From: Viola odorata
Taxonomy: Eukaryota > Streptophyta > Magnoliopsida > Malpighiales > Violaceae
Direction of reading: 5' to 3'
Assembly: GCA_963691705.1 (NCBI GenBank)
Contig: OY829543.1
Coordinates: forward strand, 51,936,564-52,000,563
DNA length: 64,000 nucleotides
In this document: positions 13,701 to 25,139 of the stretch, piece after piece
Layout: each line of letters opens with the position of its first letter
How positions within the stretch are numbered: position 1 is the stretch's first letter
Notes under the pieces: model-generated
Database searches by the model: none
What the model was told of the DNA's origin: nothing
Seen by the model: the letters and a program-made list of their open reading frames with translations, nothing else
Program-made: the position numbers and the translations under genes

Positions 13701-16700
13701 TCATAAAGATATGACTTACAACATCCTCTTTCTGGAACTTTAGAGCAATAGCATTGCAAAGATCAGCGAATTCTCCCAAGTTGATCTACAGAAGAGTAAG
13801 GATAAACATGAACTGTGGGTTACTGAATGACTAGCTGATATTAGACATGGCTAATATGCCAACCACGACTAACAAGAGAGATCCATACAATTTAGAAATG
13901 ACTATGAGCTCAGCTGAGCACAAAGCTAAGTCATACAAAGTCAACTACCATTTATAGAATTAAACTCAGTAGTTTGATACAATCCATTATTGTCATGGAG
14001 AAACAAAAAATAAAGCAAATAAAGTATACTTTTTGTAGACACCAGCGAACATAGGACTACAGTGAGAGACGTACTCTTAAGCTTACTGAACCACTAATTG
14101 CTGACGATTAATGAAATTATTCTACAGTGTTCTATCATTTATTGGGTTCCATTACAGACAGTCCAAGAGATAGTGCAGGTGCTTGCAATATAGTGCAGGG
14201 TTAATGCTGAAGCTTTTGATACTGAGGAATGTAGTTGGTTGAGGTTCAGTAAGAAGCAAATTCATGGAAGAAATTCTGCAGATATCATAATTTTTACACA
14301 GAATACTTTATGGCTACAAATTGGATACCAAATATTTTTGTGCAAATGACTGCATGAAAAGTTCACATGCAAATATACCAGATGCAAATACCACTACCAT
14401 AAAGTAACAAATTCAGAAAGAATTCATACAGATAAGATATGGGTGTGAGTGAGCACAGGTGTGCACAACTGCACATAAGTACAATAAATTATTTGGTACT
14501 ATAAAGCCATTTCCACATCACACAGATTATGACAGTGATAAAAGAGCCCTTCAAACAAACTCATTAAAAGACTTTGCCTAAGAAAAAGTCGAAAGGTGAA
14601 ATGTACCTTGAAATCATGACTATCATCAAGCTCATCAAATATCAACTCAAATTCTTCTCTTGATATATTTGGCAGAGTCCTAAACATAATATAAATGTAG
14701 TTATATAAAAGATCTAGCATCATAGTAAAAAACTGAACTGTTAAAGCTGAACCTCAACATTTTTCTTTCCTTTGGGATTTAGCAGTTAAGGGTATAATTA
14801 ATCCAGCTTGCAAACACAGAGAGAAAGTCAGCTCCCTAGTCCATTCAAAGGAAAGTTATCCACGCCAAAGCCATGGATCAACAAGAACTTACTTTTATTG
14901 CAGCCTGGTCCTAAAGTTTAGCTAAGAGAAACTGGTTCCTATATTGCATCTCCCCAATTTTGCTAAGCTTCATTCACCAAAATAGCAGAAAATGATATAG
15001 ATATTTAATACGGAGTACCATATGTCAGATTGAGGATATACTTTCAGTTGTATTTTCTATGTCCTTAGAACCTGTTACTCCATTCTTTGTGCACCAACTC
15101 CATTGAAATAAAAATAGTATGTAAATCAAAAGTAACAAAGGACTATTGTATTTAGTCAGTGACAGATGGAAATCAATACCTGTATCTATTCAGTTCGTGA
15201 AACAAAAGAATGCATTGCTCCTTATTAAGGAATCCAACATTCTGTTGCACAAAGATGGATGTCATTAACAACGTGCAACAATGGAAAATCCTAGTAGTAT
15301 CAGAAAGTGACAGCAATGGTGATATACTTAAAGCACATAAATCACAGCATACTTCTCCTCCATGTCATACCGTTCTCTAAAGTAAATAAAATAAATTTTG
15401 GAGTAATGGCATCTTTTGCCACCTTAACTAAGTAATGCCAACCCAGAAGGGTCCTATACTGATTTGTGTCGCAAGAAACCCCAATAAAAACCTGTTTTAC
15501 ATTGTTAGACATTTAGACAAACTACAACAATAAAATTCCCAACATGTTGCATACAGACTAAGCACATAAGCTCAGTGACTAATAGGGCATACATGATACG
15601 TTAGATATGCCACCAAATTTGTAGTTTAGTTGAATACATTAACATTGTCATTGAGGATTAGACCACTAGGCGATAGGAATAACAGTGTAAATAGAGCCCC
15701 AAGAAGGGATCTCTTCAGTCAGGGACCTCTCATGCCAAATGGGTTAGTTAAGTGATGAAACCCATCTAGTAGTACTGAAAAACGATAATAATAATTTTTT
15801 TTAAAAAAAAACAGAGAATGCAGAATGGGAAATTTTGTCCACCACTCTTATTTTTGTGAGTCAAATTATTAGACTCGGGAGATGGAGTTAAATGACATTC
15901 TTACATCCTCATCAATCAGATTGAAGGCTTTAATCAATATTCTTTGTCTTGCAGAATCCGTCTCAGAAATTTGTTTTACAAGCTACAACAGGAAGACAGG
16001 GAAAGCATATAAATCCTTAATTTATTCTTGGGAACAAGATAGAAACAATTAGGGAAATTTGTTACTGAGATATGAAAAAATGACCACAACAGTTGGAAAT
16101 CAGAGGAAGAACATGTGCTTATAACCAAACCTGACTTTTGAAGCTGTCATATACAACGGCAAGGACCAAGTTTGTGACAAAATACACCCCCAATAGCACG
16201 TACAGAACAAAAAACAGGCAGGAAATACGTGAAGTCCTGAAAAAGAAAAGACATTTACAAGATTAAATCCAGGTGGTATGTGTATTTTGTGACCGCTCTG
16301 CTCAAGTAAAGCAATATTAATATGTTCTGCCATATGAACTACCCAAAGGGACATACAAGCAATACTCTGTATAAAGCCACAAGAGAGATTGCCATCCATG
16401 GATAAGATAGGACAGCATAGTTATCCAAAAATAATTGGCTTATAAAACTACTCTAAAATATATTTTTCAAAATCTCATCAAGCACCACCATCCAAAATAT
16501 TTATTTTTATTTTCTTCTAGGTCTTTAGGATGAAAAGCTAGGACTTGAACTCAAGACCTAGCCTATTTTGAAGAGAGAGATAACTAAGCTACAAACTCAT
16601 TGGAATCAGACAACTTATGCAAAACAACAGTAAATAATTCTTCAAAAAACATTTTTTGAAATTCTCAATGTACTTCTACAGTATTAGGTGGTTTTATTGT

Positions 16701-19700
16701 TGTCAAAAAACAAAATGACTTTCAACTTGATAGGAAATATATCAGAATAACACACCAGAATTGCTCAATGTTTTCAACGAACATGCCTTAATATTATACT
16801 CAATAACATGCCCCTCAATCTTTCCTAGCGAATGAGAAATAATAGCTACCCCAGTATGTCACAGCGATGGAGTATATTAAACTTTTATATGTTTTCTTAT
16901 ATTTTTCTGTCACGTCTCTTACATGTTTTTTAAAGATACTTGGCCAGTTGGCCCATAGTCCTTTGACTTAAAAGCATTCATCAATAACAATTCTAAGATA
17001 AACATCAATGCCAACATAGCATCGATCAACAATTTCTAAAGGGCTACATAGGCAATTCACAGAATCGATCCTAACGAACCATTACTCTTGGGTGCATATA
17101 ACATTTTCTGAAAGCACATGATAAAGTTTAACAAAAGAGATAACACGTGGCATATTTTCTTGTAGTTTTTTCTTCAAAAACTGAAGACAAGCAAGTCCAT
17201 TCTTTTGGGATGGACAAGACTAGCAAGTAGTGTCAAAGCTCACATTTTCATTGAAAAACTGAGACCTAGCTTCAAAGTAATTGCACAACTGGGAGACAAA
17301 AAGTGGAAAAACAGAACCTACCAAATGGACCCATTGTCCGTGCAAACTTACTTGTATGCAGGTATCCACACATCTGGATTGTTGGATGTCGTAAATAAAA
17401 CGAACATCTGATACAGTGTGATACCATAAGAAGTAAAAACCATTTTCCCTTGCTGAGTATCTTCAAATATGACGTAGGCTAACCAACTGGCAAACAGAAG
17501 AAATAACAGCCATAGAGCCTGCACAAAAATTTAGACAGTAATGAGGTGGACAGCAGACAGTATTACATCATACACACTTCCAAAAGTAAAATATGTTAAA
17601 CATGAACATGGAGGAAGGTGGGAATTAAATCCAATGAGTTTGGATTCTTAACCAATCTGACACAGCCGCTAATTCAAGATCATTAATTGCAATGATACTG
17701 TTAAAGGTACAATTGAGAACTAACCAGGACATTTAGGTATGTTCTAAGCATTCCACCCAGAATGACAATGGTTTTCTGTAAATCCCTGGCATCATGAGAA
17801 ACATAAAAGCATTTCCAATCAAGAACAATAAATTGTGACAGCATGAAGCAGAATTAAAAAATAATAACTTTGAGTAACCTCCTATAGATCAAATATATAT
17901 GTCAGTTCAATAAGAAAATTCATCTAGTATCGATTGTCTAAAATGTCCAAGATAAAGGGTGAAGATCAGATCCACAAGTTAATCCTCATAGTTATTCATA
18001 AATATCATCTTTTTCTTGAAATTCAGCCAAATCATTTTAAGTACCAAATCAAATGCAGCCCAAAGACTTCCTAGCCTCTAATCCCTTCCAATCAAACTAC
18101 CATCTAACAGATTTAGTCCATGGATAACATCTAAAATGTCATCTTCCAACTTTCTTTACTATTTTAATATTGATAATTCTCCCACTTTAAGTACCAAAAG
18201 GGCCTGCACCCAAAAGGCTGAATAATTTTATCATGTATTTTAATGCCATGCAACCAGAATGCCACTTCAAAGATAGAGGTCCTCTGCAAATATGAACTCA
18301 AAGAGAATGGACAATAGACAACCCTATCCTATACTATATACTGCTAAATGCTAGGGGTTTTCCCAAATAAGTCCCATCCATTAAAATGCCTTGTTTAAAT
18401 CTTTAAGCACCAGGACCGAAAAAGTAATTTGTTCTCTTCTTCTAGATAACAAAAGAATAGTCTACTTGGAGGAAGAACATAAAATTTTCAAGGATGAGAG
18501 CAGGGAATCCACCATAAAAATACAAGAATTAGAAAATCGATACACCACAGCACTAAAACACAAGTTCCCAAAGAAGAATACCACAAAATACTTAAGAACT
18601 ATACAGATTCACACAGACAATTGCATGAGTGAGATCACAAGAACCACAAAACAAACATTTTCTCATTTGATACCTGATGACTAGTATGAAAAGGACAACT
18701 CTTATATATGGTGCAATTCTGAAAGGAATAACATTGAGCGCCACTGGAGATAAATAGAGCGAATAAACCAGTATATCAGCAACCAAAATTGCTAGGCAAG
18801 CAACCTGAAAATAGAATCCCCCAAAACTGCATCACAAGGATGTAGAAATAATAAAAAATGAAAAAAATACATATCAGCCTAACAAAGAAGAATTATTCGA
18901 CCATATAGATAGTGCTGGAAAGTAATGAACTCAGAAAGCAAACTCTTGTGATATAGAGAGTTAGGCCACCCATATCAAGAAGAAAAGTAAGACCAATATA
19001 ATATGTTGTAATACAGCTTTGATTGAAACAAGAAAATAAGCACAAAGCTATTCAAGATCATGCATACTGAAGAAGACATCTTGCCCACAAATTCGACTTT
19101 TGGCAAAGTATCTTAGAAGAAAGGAGTTTTTAGGCTAAGAAGCACCATGACATATATGCATTGTACTCCTAGTAATGCTAAGGGATGTGTGAAGAGTGTA
19201 AGTTGAGATAGGATGGAGATGCCAAAACGGCACCATTCATTACTTGGCTACTGTCATACATAAGAACAGGATAAAGAGGAGGAACTTGGGCATAAGATAA
19301 AGTTTGATTGAAAGAATGAAGAAGCATTGGGATGTTATGGGACCCCAAAGTCCCACCCGAATTAAAACAAAAAATTTACAAGTCCACAATTAGACTTGTG
19401 GTGCTCTATAGAGTGAATATTAACCAGTGAAGAAACAAGGTGAGCCATAATCTAAGCAAATATAAGTTTTCATTAAACTATATAACAGAATAAGGTATGA
19501 AGCAAGTACAAACGCGACAAAGAGCAAGTTGTCCACCACGCCCATGGTCGGGTGACTAAATCCAGGATTTTGGTAGGAAAAACAAATGGAGAGGTTGCAG
19601 TGGAATCACATGGAAAAAGCCAGGAACAGTAAGACCAAGTACCTTCATTCGACTTAGAGGATTGTTCCAGAAGATACGAAACCCTTCATATGAAATTGGA

Positions 19701-21273
19701 AAGAAAATGTGTCCCACAAGTATGATAAGAGTTATTCCCTGCATAAGAAAACAAAAACTCACGCATCTTGCAAAACACCTGATCTGGAAACAGTTGTCCA
19801 TATGGAAACAGAAAGCTGCCTCAGAACCTAGTAATTTCTGCCCCAAAAGTACAGCAAGTCTTAAGCCATGGAAATATTATAACGTATGGATTCTCAAGTC
19901 CATATTCCACACCATATATAGTTGCAAGATGAAGAAAATCTTGAGCACTTTCATAGCCTATACAGTGGGTTGAGTAGGAAGGTTTGGTAGAATCAAATAA
20001 CTAATTTCGGGAACATTACAGTAGGGGAGGCAAATAAGAAAAGAATGACAACAAAACCATGCCAAAAGCAGAGTGAAAGAAGACACCTATACTCATACCT
20101 CAAAAATAAGGGACTCTGAAGTCGTTAAGTATGGCAACTCCCCAAGATAGAAGTATTCTCTATCATTGCAAGAATGTTCAGAATTCAAGCACCATAAAGG
20201 TTTCTGAACACCAGTTGACCAAGTACAAAGTTAAGTAACAGTAGCAGAAAACAAATCAATGGGTTTCAGCAACCAGTGGGAGCACTAACCTCCAAGAAAT
20301 TGAGGACCAACATTGCGAAGTAATTGAGGGTCCAGATGAAATCAAACTTGATATAGAAAAAGTAGTATTTTGCAGTATGTTCAAAGTTTTCTTGGTCAAG
20401 AATTTGCTCTGGTATGCCAACACCATCTTCAGCCTGAACAATGCATCACAATCGAGGTCACCTCAACCAAAGTCTTTTAATTCCAAAATATCAAGCAAAA
20501 AAAAAATATCAGCGAAGCATTGTAGAAGTACAGCATTATCGGACAAGCACAAAATACTTTGGACAGCATTTCTGCGAGGACATACTATGGCACTTCAAAA
20601 CAGACAAAATCTAGCCATTCATATTGCTCACATACTTCAAGCTTACCAAAACCAAGTTAACATAGGTCTTACGAAAAAAGAAAAGAACCAACTCAGTTCA
20701 ATGTCATCAATCACCAGTGACTACCTGAATACTAAATTCAACTAGCACCAAGTAAACAACTCGGTGAATGGATTAGCCAATTATTTATCCACGCCCAGGG
20801 GTGATTGTTAAAAAAGATGTCACTTCCAATTCATACCTTTCTCTAAAGATTAGACAAAACCCAAAAGTTTTTAGATCTAAAAGATTTTAAAACGCAAGAC
20901 TTAACGAATGGAAACGCGCATGAAATTCTAATAACTAAAGAAAAAAGTAAAACAGATGATCCAAACTAGTTTCTAATAATTTGATAAGTCGAGTGAAAAC
21001 AACCGATTGCTAGAACTGAAACACAAACACATTGGGGATTCGAAAAAAAAAAGAAACAAAATGTTAAAGAGAAGGAGAAAAAGAAAAGGGAAAAAGACTG
21101 ACAAGATCGACAAGAGCAGCTGCTTTTTGATAACGAGAGCCGTAAGTGATGGCGTCGGAGCGACGAGTGAACTTGGGTGGTTGATCCCTCCGCCTGACAC
21201 TTCTTCTACTACTACTGCTACTACCACCACCACTACCGCCGCTTTCTCCCAGCAAAGGCTTCTCCTTTTCCAT
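7729..21273 (-). CDS. TPC1: Two-pore cation channel TPC1 (slow vacuolar channel)
   Basis: Vacuolar-membrane voltage- and Ca2+-gated cation channel. I assembled 23 coding exons (5' to 3'): 21273-21103, 20433-20290, 20203-20099, 19738-19643, 18804-18674, 17785-17725, 17518-17352, 16236-16131, 15982-15905, 15241-15180, 14679-14607, 13785-13720, 13632-13492, 12752-12695, 11492-11385, 10633-10570, 10090-9922, 9439-9375, 9089-8999, 8433-8347, 8191-8114, 7958-7921, 7822-7729. Phases are continuous and give 750 aa (Arabidopsis protein 733). Visible parts: Ser/Gly/Arg-rich cytosolic N-terminus; first six-helix domain with filter TTSNNPD (279-285); EF-hand loops at 351-362 and 392-403, the second canonical (D..S..D..K-I...E); second domain with S4 arginines R546, R552, R555 and R558; filter VMGNW (643-647); C-terminal [13 protein letters not shown] segment. 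The donor of exon 1 is GTCAGT. Introns are long and hold a SINE-like repeat (about 16528-16610). No frameshift or internal stop. Luminal sensor residues differ partly from Arabidopsis. Confidence 0.95.
16528..16612 (-). repeat. Possible tRNA-derived SINE fragment in a TPC1 intron
   Basis: On the minus strand there is an A-box-like GTAGCTTAGTTATC and, about 30 bases on, a B-box-like GAGTTCAAGTCC. That spacing and sequence fit the pol III head of a plant SINE. No poly(A) tail or target duplication was found, so the ends are unknown. Confidence 0.4.
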
Positions 21274-21829
21274 TGGAGACGGAAAGAAGGAAGGAAGAAA
21301 GAAAGTCAAAAGAAAGAGAGATGAACACTAGATTTTAAAGTTACATTAAATTATAAAAATGTGAACGTGCTGCGTTGTTCTTCTGATCTCATCGTGTTTT
21401 TGGCGCGTCATGAACGTGTTCATACATCTGCTTCTTCCAGTTATTTCAGTGGGACCAAGATTACTTCCGTAGGACCTACTACTAGTATCTCTCAAATGAC
21501 GTGCTTGAAATTATTTTTGGCTTTAGTTACCACGTGCTTGAAATTATAAAAAAAAAATTGTCGGCAAGAGAGATGCCATGCGATTCCCTTACACTACGAC
21601 AACAATTCAGCCAAATACGACAAAGTCATTCATTCGGGTAAAGAATCCAAAGTTATGAACTTAAATGCATGGACCCAGATTTCAGATGAATCATCAGATC
21701 AACACCACCTTCAGACGAGGAATTATTAGGTAGTTTAGAAAACGTGCCACTAGTCTATACTAAGCTAGAAATTTATTAGTTAAGACCCAACATTACCTTT
21801 ATTAGTTATGTTGGTTTTGAACAACAATA
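21274..21829. other. Upstream region of TPC1, no other gene seen
   Basis: 5' UTR (purine-rich plus strand at 21280-21320) and probable promoter of TPC1. A 62-codon ORF at 21361-21549 has no recognisable similarity. Confidence 0.45.
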
Positions 21830-21831
21830 TA

Positions 21832-21970
21832 CTCCCTCTGGTCCTTCGCGTATATCGATGAAGTCGAATTACGTATTATTTGACCCAAAAAGAATATTTT
21901 TGGGGTTAAATAGTGCGTCATCCGACTTCGTTAATATGCGCGAGGGACACTTAATAAGTTCCGGAGGGAG
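21832..21970. mobile_element. Stowaway-type MITE, short copy (139 bp)
   Basis: Starts CTCCCTCTGG and ends CCGGAGGGAG, an inverted pair, and is flanked on both sides by TA (21830-21831 and 21971-21972), the Tc1/mariner target duplication. The interior shows a second inverted pair around ATGAAGTCG and CGACTTCG. It is related to the copies at 31225 and 46265 but shorter. Confidence 0.8.
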
Positions 21971-22375
21971 TAAGATATACATACTTATCATAAACAATCC
22001 GGACATTAAAAAGCTTGAACTCTTCCAACAATAGATCAATGCTAGGTCAAAACAATATAATTTACAAATTTATAACTTAAAAAATCAAAAAGAGATTTAA
22101 AAATGAAAACTATATATAAATATAGAGTTCAAGATCAAACCAGATCAACTGTTTAAGTCAATTGATTCAACCATCTAGTACAACTAGTTTTTACTAGTTC
22201 AGATGTATTTCCGAGTACAGAGTTGAGGTATAGGTAACTGGTTCACTGATTGGACCGGCCGATCCAGTCTGTATTTTTTTTTTAAACAATGCATATCACT
22301 ATGGAAATCCATCTAACATTGTCATTGCAGAAGACAAAATGGAACTATATTTTATTCAACCCCGACTCTAGCAAC

Positions 22376-22783
22376 CAATGTTTTAAAAGCCAGACCAGAC
22401 AACAAATCGGAAATAAAAAATTTCTAGTTCGACTGAATTTAACTGAGTTTGATCGGATTTACTCATTGGACTGTTTTAAACAGCTCACACATCGAACCGT
22501 TCAATCTTAGATAATTGAACCGAATTGAACCAGTAAATTTTCATATTCTATGGGCCAGCCCATCAAAATTTCCATTAAAAAAAATTACCAAAATAACGCC
22601 TTTTTGGAAAAGAAGTATTGAACCAGCCGGGTTGACATTTTGTGTAAAACCTGGCAAGTCGACCATTTTTTTCCGGTCGGCATGCATATCTAGTCAGATA
22701 GCTGAATCAAACTGAATTTTTTTCAGGTCGCGGTTTTTTCGGTTCGACCGTCGGGTCGGGTCGGTCTGGTTTTTAAAACACTG
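22376..22783. mobile_element. hAT-like MITE (408 bp)
   Basis: Inverted ends CAATGTTTTAAAA and TTTTAAAACACTG, extending into GCCAGACC and GGTCTGG. Flanks are CTAGCAAC (22368-22375) and CTAGCAAG (22784-22791), an 8-bp duplication with one mismatch, as expected for hAT. Interior has no coding capacity and is rich in GGTTCG/GACCGG-type motifs near the right end. Confidence 0.72.
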
Positions 22784-22791
22784 CTAGCAAG

Positions 22792-24127
22792 TTAGCAACT
22801 AAACAACATGCCTCAAACCATGTCACAAGTCTCTCCCTAGTGAATAGTGCACCACAACAAATGCTTCCATAAAGGGGAGTGCATTTCCTTGTGCCTGCTA
22901 GTTCTGTAATGTATAACCAATTCTGTTACCCAAAGCAGCAATCATGCTAGAGTATGTTCGAGGACAGCACAGAAACAGTCAAAACTAAACACAGTTTAGC
23001 TACTAAGGAATGAGTGAAAAAATATACTAGCTTCATATCTGGCAAAAGAATACAAATCTACCAATCTTGGAAAACTACCACGGCTAGGCTATGCTAGTAT
23101 AGAAACTATGTAAAAAAACTATACTTTTAGAAATACGGTGATAGATGAGCACACAAACAAAATCAAAAGCTTCCCAAATGTACATCATAGGGAATATCAG
23201 ATGGTAGACTAATTACATCAGTCAGGATGATAGATGAACCTGGGAACGAAGAATCAAAACAAAAGTTTCTTCCAACTCCCCGGTGAACTTGGAAGAAGTA
23301 TGGTAGCCACGGTGTGAAAATCTCACATGCAAGAATATAAGGACAACCTAACTGCTTAACTTGAATAGTTATCTTACACCTCATGTTGAACTCAGACCTG
23401 CAAAGTATAACTCAATCCTTTTAGTAATGAGTCAAAGATAATATTGAACAAAAGAGTACTTCACATCAAGCACATACTATTCACTAAAGAGTTTTAAAAA
23501 TCCACACATGCCAGAAAAAAAAAGCAACCATGTCAGCTACATCTCAATCAACTAATAATGCAGAATAACATATCAGCTCCAGGTTCCTTGCCTATTATGC
23601 TAATCCAAACAAGGATGAATTGAAGAGCTGCGTCTTCACTAAGATACATAGAGATCATTTAGACCTTGGTTCAAATAAAATGGATGACATGACGGCTCCC
23701 TTTATGACCAAAAATGCAAATGCTTCGAACTCAAGCAGAATCAAAGCCTTAAGTAAGAACCCATCAAAACAGCCTAGGAATGACATTTCCCACTGGACTA
23801 ATACATTTTCTCAGAGAAAACTGAATTGTAATTCTAGGTCAAAGTCTGACATGAAGTAGCCAGGGATTAAGTCATGTTTAGCATGGTGTAGCATTGCAGA
23901 TGCTTCAAGCATGCAGGAAAAATCTGCATCTACATAATCTGGATTTCCAGCACCACTATCCACTCAAAGCTCTTCTACTGAGTACCAGCCTTACAATCCT
24001 TCTACTTAATAGCTTGGGACTGGGAACCATCTATAGAATGATTTCTTCCAGAACCATACCTCAAAAGGGGCAAGAACTTGCTTTAATGAATAGGCTTGCA
24101 ATGAGCAAATCCTAGAGACAACCTCCG

Positions 24128-24128
<1 letters not shown>
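22792..24128. other. Intergenic DNA downstream of the callose synthase
   Basis: No recognisable gene. ORFs of 73-79 codons (for example 23163-23384 minus and 23620-23859 plus) show no family features. Part may be 3' UTR of the minus-strand callose synthase. Confidence 0.4.

Positions 24129-24158
<30 letters not shown>
24129..24158. repeat. Poly-G homopolymer, 30 G, followed by a G-rich tail
   Basis: An uninterrupted run of 30 G, followed by TGGGGTGGGTGG. Such a long G run can form G-quadruplexes and is prone to length errors in sequencing, so its true length is uncertain. Confidence 0.8.
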
Positions 24159-24159
<1 letters not shown>

Positions 24160-24190
24160 GGGGTGGGTGGACTAGAAATGTTAAATTTAA

Positions 24191-24504
24191 GTGTGTTTGG
24201 TTTGTCTTGGGATTGTTACTTTACGGAGAATCTCACATTCCCAAGTCTCAACCTATGGTAATAAAAAATGGAAAGTAATACCTGAAAAAAAAACTTGGGA
24301 ATCCAACTTTCCCAAATTTTGACAATCATTACATTACTTTTTTTATATATCTATAATTTTAAAAATATATATTTATCATTCCTTATTGAACATTCCTTAA
24401 ATTTTACAAGAATCAACCAAACAAAAGAATGTAACTTTCCAGGAAATCACTCTCTCAAGAATAACTTTATGGGGAAAGTTACATTCCGAGAACCAAACGC
24501 CACC
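24191..24504. mobile_element. PIF/Harbinger (Tourist)-like MITE (314 bp)
   Basis: Left end GTGTGTTTGGTTTG and right end AACCAAACGCCACC form imperfect inverted repeats, with TAA on each side (24188-24190 and 24505-24507), the 3-bp duplication of this superfamily. A second inverted block CTTGGG/CCCAAG lies inside. It has no coding capacity. Confidence 0.6.
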
Positions 24505-24507
24505 TAA

Positions 24508-25139
24508 AGTTATTACCATAAATTTCCAATTCCATAAGCAGAATTAAAGTCAGTTTTTAGATGCAGACTAATTTGTGGTGGGAACTAAGTATATCTAGCA
24601 TGATAAAAAATTCATTAGCAAGATAGCTACCCATGATTTCTATTGGCAACTAAGCCTTCCTATTAAGGTTGTTCTCGTCATAAGCTATTCAAACCAAGTT
24701 CCAATCAGCCAAGTAACTGCACTAAAAGTGAAAATTAACATATACACATTACACAAGGGTTAAGCATGCTGCCAAGAAGTCCCACAGAGGAGTGCAAGTA
24801 CAAAAACCAACAAGCAAAAGCACACTGCGAATAAAGCACTGAATTACCATAAGCATGTTAACACAGAGGTCCAACAATTCCAAAATCCACTTTAAAACAT
24901 AGTTGCAAAAGATGGGACCAGAAGAATGGAAACGTTTCAACAGTTAGAAGTCATGAAAATAGCTAGTGGCAATAACTGAAGACGGTAGTTGATATTGTCA
25001 CAGCATAATTGAGATAGAGGTGAAGTTAGCCAAATTTGTTTAGTTAACCTTGAGAAAAGAAAAGCATTGGTCAAACACCCCACCAAAGCATTAGCAATAA
25101 ATTTGTCCAGGAGAAGAAAACCAATTGACTTACCACAAA
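24508..25139. other. Probable 3' UTR of callose synthase
   Basis: No gene seen. On the minus strand, a GTAAGT donor-like site sits at 25127-25132, just after the callose synthase stop, so a 3'-UTR intron is possible. Confidence 0.35.
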
